From NCBI GenBank assembly GCA_012799075.1, contig JAAZLZ010000356.1:1-7234 (forward strand): a stretch of 7,234 nucleotides of DNA, read 5' to 3'. The notes beneath the pieces were generated by a model. The model made no database searches, was not told the origin of the DNA, and was given only the letters and a program-made list of their open reading frames with translations. The position numbers and the translations under genes were made by a program. Positions 7,201 to 7,234 of this stretch are shown here, one piece after another. Each line of letters opens with the position of its first letter. Position 1 is the first letter of the stretch. Source of the stretch: Bacillota bacterium. GTDB lineage: Bacteria; Bacillota; Limnochordia; JAAZLZ01.

Positions 7201-7234
7201 GCATATCGGTGTTTCGGCAGCATGTCCTTGAAGG
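4209..7234 (-). CDS. large P-loop/AAA-type ATPase of a defence-like module (SspC/BrxC-like), N-terminus cut off
   Basis: At least 1004 residues are visible. The frame stays open to the right edge and the ATG at 7223 has no properly spaced ribosome-binding site, so the true start and the Walker A are outside. Numbering from that ATG, residues 65-74 (RGILLVYDEF) are a Walker B with Asp72/Glu73, LVSHRT at 111-116 looks like a sensor strand, and the EGRF segment with Arg138 may hold an arginine finger. CFPLHPLSVFMLPRISAKL plus GQNERTLFTFL at 201-230 is a conserved block I associate with large ATPases of phage-defence and DNA-modification systems (SspC of phosphorothioation, BrxC/PglY of BREX). 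The remaining 770 residues show no motif I can name: helical, charged, with a coiled-coil-like KAKAELEAATDRLAEDVE stretch and a final helix. The cysteine desulfurase gene follows after 38 nt, favouring a sulfur-based system. ATPase: confident. SspC-like role: tentative. Confidence 0.75.
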   Translation of the reverse strand, partial: FKDMLPKHRYASVESILSDLKEFNSDALELFTDLYPKLTAGARFEFYGGNVADIYQEVCRELGSKGYRGILLVYDEFNKLLDSSLRHGEDLKTLQDLAELASRSDETGRFHMCLVSHRTIGQYVAELGDVRADEWRKIEGRFKIFDVSNKPWETYDLMGRVLQKKRPEYLHDLLKKNELWHNRLEFVFDDLSRQIIQEKVIEGCFPLHPLSVFMLPRISAKLGQNERTLFTFLTGGDNSPLPRALDRELDDVQYVYPWEIYDYFEPVLRRSKDSDLKSTWMRVTNTVESLPEEAVRAVRLAKTIGAFEITGSSFSLPCTAQLVKYAMGNLAFNEAIGILTEKKMVYISESTDEISIVEPADIDIEQEIEEWASKDPRGYSLDRLVELGIQDYIIPHRYNHLEKITRFLTPLYVNIDNLDTAIPQGRFPRELDGLDGIICYMFPENSQQRQRLVEVASESNDSRIVFAVPKDSVSLTRTLKRFLALSELTEVLPRESQDPRVAKLLTLYLDDARETLTSELGKVTNPSGNVEYYLETKQIAIETRQQLSELASRMMDRLYPEAPEINNELINKQSPTTTSRRARNQVIDELLKGSRTVRKKLRSSQEAFMFDTVFIKTGLYGEEREEFTVGESCEQVMAEFDSFFKQASSASKRFGDLLQTLVRPPFGLREGIIPALMVVPLVKYKEYVTVRDSSGQDMRIDSGLLDRIMDSPDSYTLQLEEWDEAFECLTSGIAGVFQFAMPTDVFFANRFQELGDEILRWFMGLPRFARETNNVTLETRIFRRCAKIAGINTKRILLKELPDLLGYTSYDIHDAQKIIEVVDKAKAELEAATDRLAEDVESKFFEFLQDYGTEDETLVSLARNAAEVLMERGTPSIEWMKFLDYTMQYNGHDDRLFAIGLARILSGVRLEDWYDETVAQFDSLLQELASASKEVVATHHRLSAKVELLFVDSAGDDEKVVFQQCEEVSDVGMMLQSSLESTIENFGDAITSLERKQIILNILRKYL

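Noticed and set aside
4209..7234. Base composition of the ATPase gene being foreign relative to the flagellar genes
   Set aside because: Hand counts of several 60-base rows gave about 47-58% GC in the ATPase gene and about 45-60% in the flagellar genes. The ranges overlap, so composition gives no support for transfer. A full-length count or codon-usage analysis would be needed.
1..7234. CRISPR arrays, tRNA/rRNA genes, insertion sequences, attachment sites
   Set aside because: I saw no spaced direct repeats, no cloverleaf-like segment, no transposase frame and no terminal inverted repeats in the window.

Overview
The window reads as a chromosomal segment of a flagellated bacterium, most likely a member of the Bacillota (Clostridia/Limnochordia-like). 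The reasons are the gene order flaG-fliD-fliS-(fliT-like), strong Shine-Dalgarno sequences of the AGGAGG type, use of GTG and TTG starts, and a leader element that looks like a sigma-28/sigma-D promoter. The taxonomic call is inference; there is no rRNA or other marker gene. Every convincing gene lies on the minus strand, so the window is described here from its right end to its left.

Right part (7234 to 3022): a very large P-loop-type ATPase, cut off by the window edge before its Walker A region, is followed after 38 bp by a PLP-dependent cysteine desulfurase with an RTGLHC active-site loop. The ATPase has a clear Walker B (GILLVYDEF), a sensor-like LVSHR strand and a conserved HP...LP...QNERTLFTFL block. 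I associate this architecture with the anti-phage/DNA-modification ATPases of the SspC/BrxC/PglY kind. A desulfurase directly behind such an ATPase suggests a DNA phosphorothioation (Ssp/Dnd-like) or other sulfur-based defence module. The remaining members would lie beyond the right edge. This is the most interesting part of the window, but its function is an inference.

Middle (3021 to 2826): a 196-bp intergenic region holds a GC-rich stem-loop behind the desulfurase gene. About 70 bp further on it has an exact GCCGATAA -10 element of the flagellar sigma factor, facing the flagellar genes. It appears to be the border between the defence-like module and the flagellar operon.

Left-centre (2825 to 318): a tight operon flaG-fliD-fliS-fliT-like encodes the filament cap (FliD), its accessory protein (FlaG), the flagellin chaperone (FliS) and a coiled-coil FliT/FlgN-type chaperone. 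Gaps are 12 bp and 2 bp and the last junction overlaps by 17 bp, which suggests translational coupling. Together they serve late-stage filament assembly.

Left end (317 to 1): a short leader carries a TATAAT box and a stem-loop that would mask a ribosome-binding site. It is followed by a probable 56-residue four-cysteine protein with a TTG start, which overlaps the first codons of a HAD-family phosphatase (VFVDFDGTI motif) cut by the left edge.
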